A stretch of DNA of 64,000 nucleotides from Prochlorococcus marinus XMU1402 (lineage in GTDB: Bacteria; Cyanobacteriota; Cyanobacteriia; PCC-6307; Cyanobiaceae). The notes under the pieces are model-generated. The model was not told the origin of the DNA, made no database searches, and saw nothing but the letters and a program-made list of their open reading frames with translations. Position numbers and translations under genes: made by a program. Of this stretch, positions 63,301-64,000 are shown in pieces (position 1 is the first letter of the stretch; each line of letters starts with the position of its first letter). Where the stretch lies: contig NZ_JAAORD010000001.1 of NCBI RefSeq assembly GCF_017696205.1, positions 744,001 through 808,000 of the forward strand. The letters are read 5' to 3'.

Positions 63301-63843
63301 AGCATTTCGCAGTTAGAAGAAACCAAAGATAGAACCAAAGTATCTTTAGTTGGCATGATTCCTGATTTGAAGCAAATCACAACTAGAAAAGGAGATAGGA
63401 TGGCTATAGTCCAGCTAGAAGATCTTTCTGGAAGTTGCGAAGCAGTAGTTTTTCCAAAAACCTATGTAAGATTATCAGAATTTCTTTTGACTGATACTAG
63501 ATTATTATTGTGGGCAACAATTGATAAAAAGAGTGATAAGACTCAATTAATAATTGATGATTGTAGAGAAATAGATAACCTCAAATTGCTTATTATTAAT
63601 CTTGAAAGTTCTCAAGCATCAGATGTAAGAGTACAAAATACTTTGAGAGACTGTTTAATTAAATTTAAACCAGATAAAGGTAGATGTGGAATAAAGATTC
63701 CAGTTTTAGCTGCAGTAAGAAGTAAAAATAGCGTTACCTACGTTAAATTTGGGGAACAATTTTGTATTGGAGATATTCAGGGAGCATGCAAACTATTAGA
63801 AAATAAATCATTTCAAGTTAATTTGAAATCTTTAGTATCCTAG
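60346..63843 (+). CDS. dnaE: DNA polymerase III alpha subunit
   Basis: This replicative polymerase of about 1165 residues begins with a PHP domain (PLHNHSDYSLLDGA) and has catalytic aspartates in PDIDTDFCIDRR (about 408-414). Further motifs are YGVHAAGVVIA, LYRPGPLD, YQEQIM and FNKSHSTAYG. An OB-fold region follows near TKVSLVGMIPDL. I start at the ATG at 60346 (MGFVPLHNHS); a TTG two codons upstream also exists. The polymerase is contiguous here, not split by an intein as in many other cyanobacteria. Confidence 0.97.
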   Translation: MGFVPLHNHSDYSLLDGASQISKIVERASELGMESIALTDHGVMYGVLDLVKRCKEKGIKPIIGNEMYVINGSIDDPQPKKEKRYHLVVLAKNYTGYKNLVKLTTISHLNGMRGRGIFSRPCIDKSLLSKYSDGLIVSTACLGGEIPQAILKGRLDVAENIALWYKNLFADDFYLEIQDHGSIEDRIVNVELIKIGKKHQIKVIATNDAHYLSNMDVEAHDALLCVLTGKLISDEKRLRYTGTEYIKSENEMLELFKDHIDDESINEAVNNTVEISQKVEVFDLFGNYRMPKFPLNEDTDSFSFLTQLSNQGLLKRLKKNDLTEVDENYRNRLTAELKIIKDMGFPDYFLVVWDYIKFARDNSIPVGPGRGSAAGSLVAYALQITNIDPVEHGLLFERFLNPARKSMPDIDTDFCIDRRNEVIDYVTNRYGEDKVAQIITFNKMTSKAVLKDVARVLDISYGEADKLAKLIPVVRGKPYKLNEMIDRNSPSQEFRDKYINDNRVKKWVDLALRIEGTNKTYGVHAAGVVIASDPLDELVPLQRNNEGQIITQYSMDDIESLGLLKMDFLGLKNLTMIEKTVSIINQSTGKKINIDELPQNDGKTFELIGRGDLEGIFQLESSGMKQVVKDFKPNSLEDISSILALYRPGPLDAGLIPKFINRKNGNEKVDFPHPLIESILTETYGIMVYQEQIMKIAQDLAGYSLGDADLLRRAMGKKKVSEMVKHRSIFVEGSMKKGVNEKLANDLFDQMVLFAEYCFNKSHSTAYGAVTYQTAFLKAHFPVAYMAALLSVNAGSSDKMQRYISNCYSMGIEVISPSINFSGVDFTIKNNQIIFGLSAIKNLGDSAIRNIIENRNSFGIFKSLSDLCDRLPSSVLNKRSLESLIHCGALDEFSNDNNRAQLLSDLEHVVEWASSRNRDRLSGQGNLFDSKEEFSNIAFSDSQLAKVDDYSLIEKLKLEKQLLGFYLSDHPLKHLTKPAKLISPISISQLEETKDRTKVSLVGMIPDLKQITTRKGDRMAIVQLEDLSGSCEAVVFPKTYVRLSEFLLTDTRLLLWATIDKKSDKTQLIIDDCREIDNLKLLIINLESSQASDVRVQNTLRDCLIKFKPDKGRCGIKIPVLAAVRSKNSVTYVKFGEQFCIGDIQGACKLLENKSFQVNLKSLVS

Positions 63844-63844
63844 A

Positions 63845-64000
63845 TTAACCATTATCTTCAAAATTTTGAGTTGCAGGTTTAAAGGCTGCTTTTGCTCGTT
63901 CTATATTCAATGGAATATTTTCAATACCGAAAAAAGATCCAGGCTCTTTATCCCAACTAGCTGATAATATTCCAAAACTTAATCCTGCGAGACCTAATAA
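63845..64000 (-). CDS. PAM68-like protein, 3' part only
   Basis: The reverse strand is open from the right edge to a stop at 63845-63847, giving the last 51 residues. LLGLAGLSFGILSASWDKEPGSFFGIENIPLNIERAK matches the C-terminal region of PAM68-family membrane proteins, which help assemble photosystem II or NDH complexes. The N-terminal part lies beyond the window. Its stop codon is 1 bp past the end of dnaE in convergent orientation. Confidence 0.75.
   Translation of the reverse strand, partial: LLGLAGLSFGILSASWDKEPGSFFGIENIPLNIERAKAAFKPATQNFEDNG

Noticed and set aside
1-64000. CRISPR array, insertion sequence, prophage or integrase
   Set aside because: No repeat-spacer pattern, transposase, integrase or phage structural protein was seen. 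The accessory stretch at 28-34 kb has no mobile genes and no tRNA at its edges.

Overview
The window is cyanobacterial chromosomal DNA with very low GC, short intergenic gaps and many proteins under 70 residues. Gene content points to a streamlined, high-light-type Prochlorococcus: a proteobacterial-style phosphoribulokinase, tandem class II and class I fructose-bisphosphate aldolases, a complete urea uptake and urease locus, glucosylglycerate genes, and many picocyanobacterial families of unknown function (DUF3685, DUF3727, DUF1830, DUF3288, DUF1816, a CofE-like protein). The assignment rests on recognising these proteins, not on a database search.

Layout. 1-4.9 kb: ilvD (cut by the left edge), a Upp-like protein with a lost PRPP loop, a lumenal pentapeptide protein, a CobW GTPase, a mini DnaJ-type zinc finger, purS-purQ. 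4.9-20.8 kb: a long minus-strand block with two aldolases, accD, prk, leuB, lpxD, proB, a YqeG phosphatase, ruvX and several cyanobacterial unknowns, ending with hisA. 20.9-24.7 kb: a CSP41-like epimerase, pgsA, a PPC-glutaredoxin fusion, an SDR protein and nth. 24.8-27.9 kb: an iron neighbourhood with a FutC/FbpC-like ATPase, ferritin, a cysteine-rich CRP-family regulator with two Fur-box-like sequences at its promoter, and a small membrane zinc ribbon.

27.9-34.2 kb looks like a variable accessory region: an orphan ABC ATPase, a Rieske oxygenase whose reading frame is cut by one in-frame TAA, a ribbon-helix-helix regulator flanked by three copies of an 11-bp motif, and a run of tiny proteins, most below 60 residues. 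34.2-44.5 kb: urtABCDE and ureGFE on the minus strand, ureDABC on the plus strand. urtA has a well-formed NtcA-type promoter and is followed by a perfect hairpin before urtB.

44.5-49.3 kb: gpgS, a GH13 glucosylglycerate phosphorylase-like enzyme, a glucosyl-3-phosphoglycerate phosphatase and a glycerate kinase. Together they could make, degrade and recycle the nitrogen-free osmolyte glucosylglycerate, which fits the adjacent nitrogen-scavenging locus. 49.3-64 kb: small membrane proteins, bacA, tRNA-Pro(TGG), msrA, an ABC exporter, trpD-carA-STAS-mrnC-rlmB, gatA, dnaE and the end of a PAM68-like gene. I see no insertion sequence, prophage, CRISPR array or rRNA.
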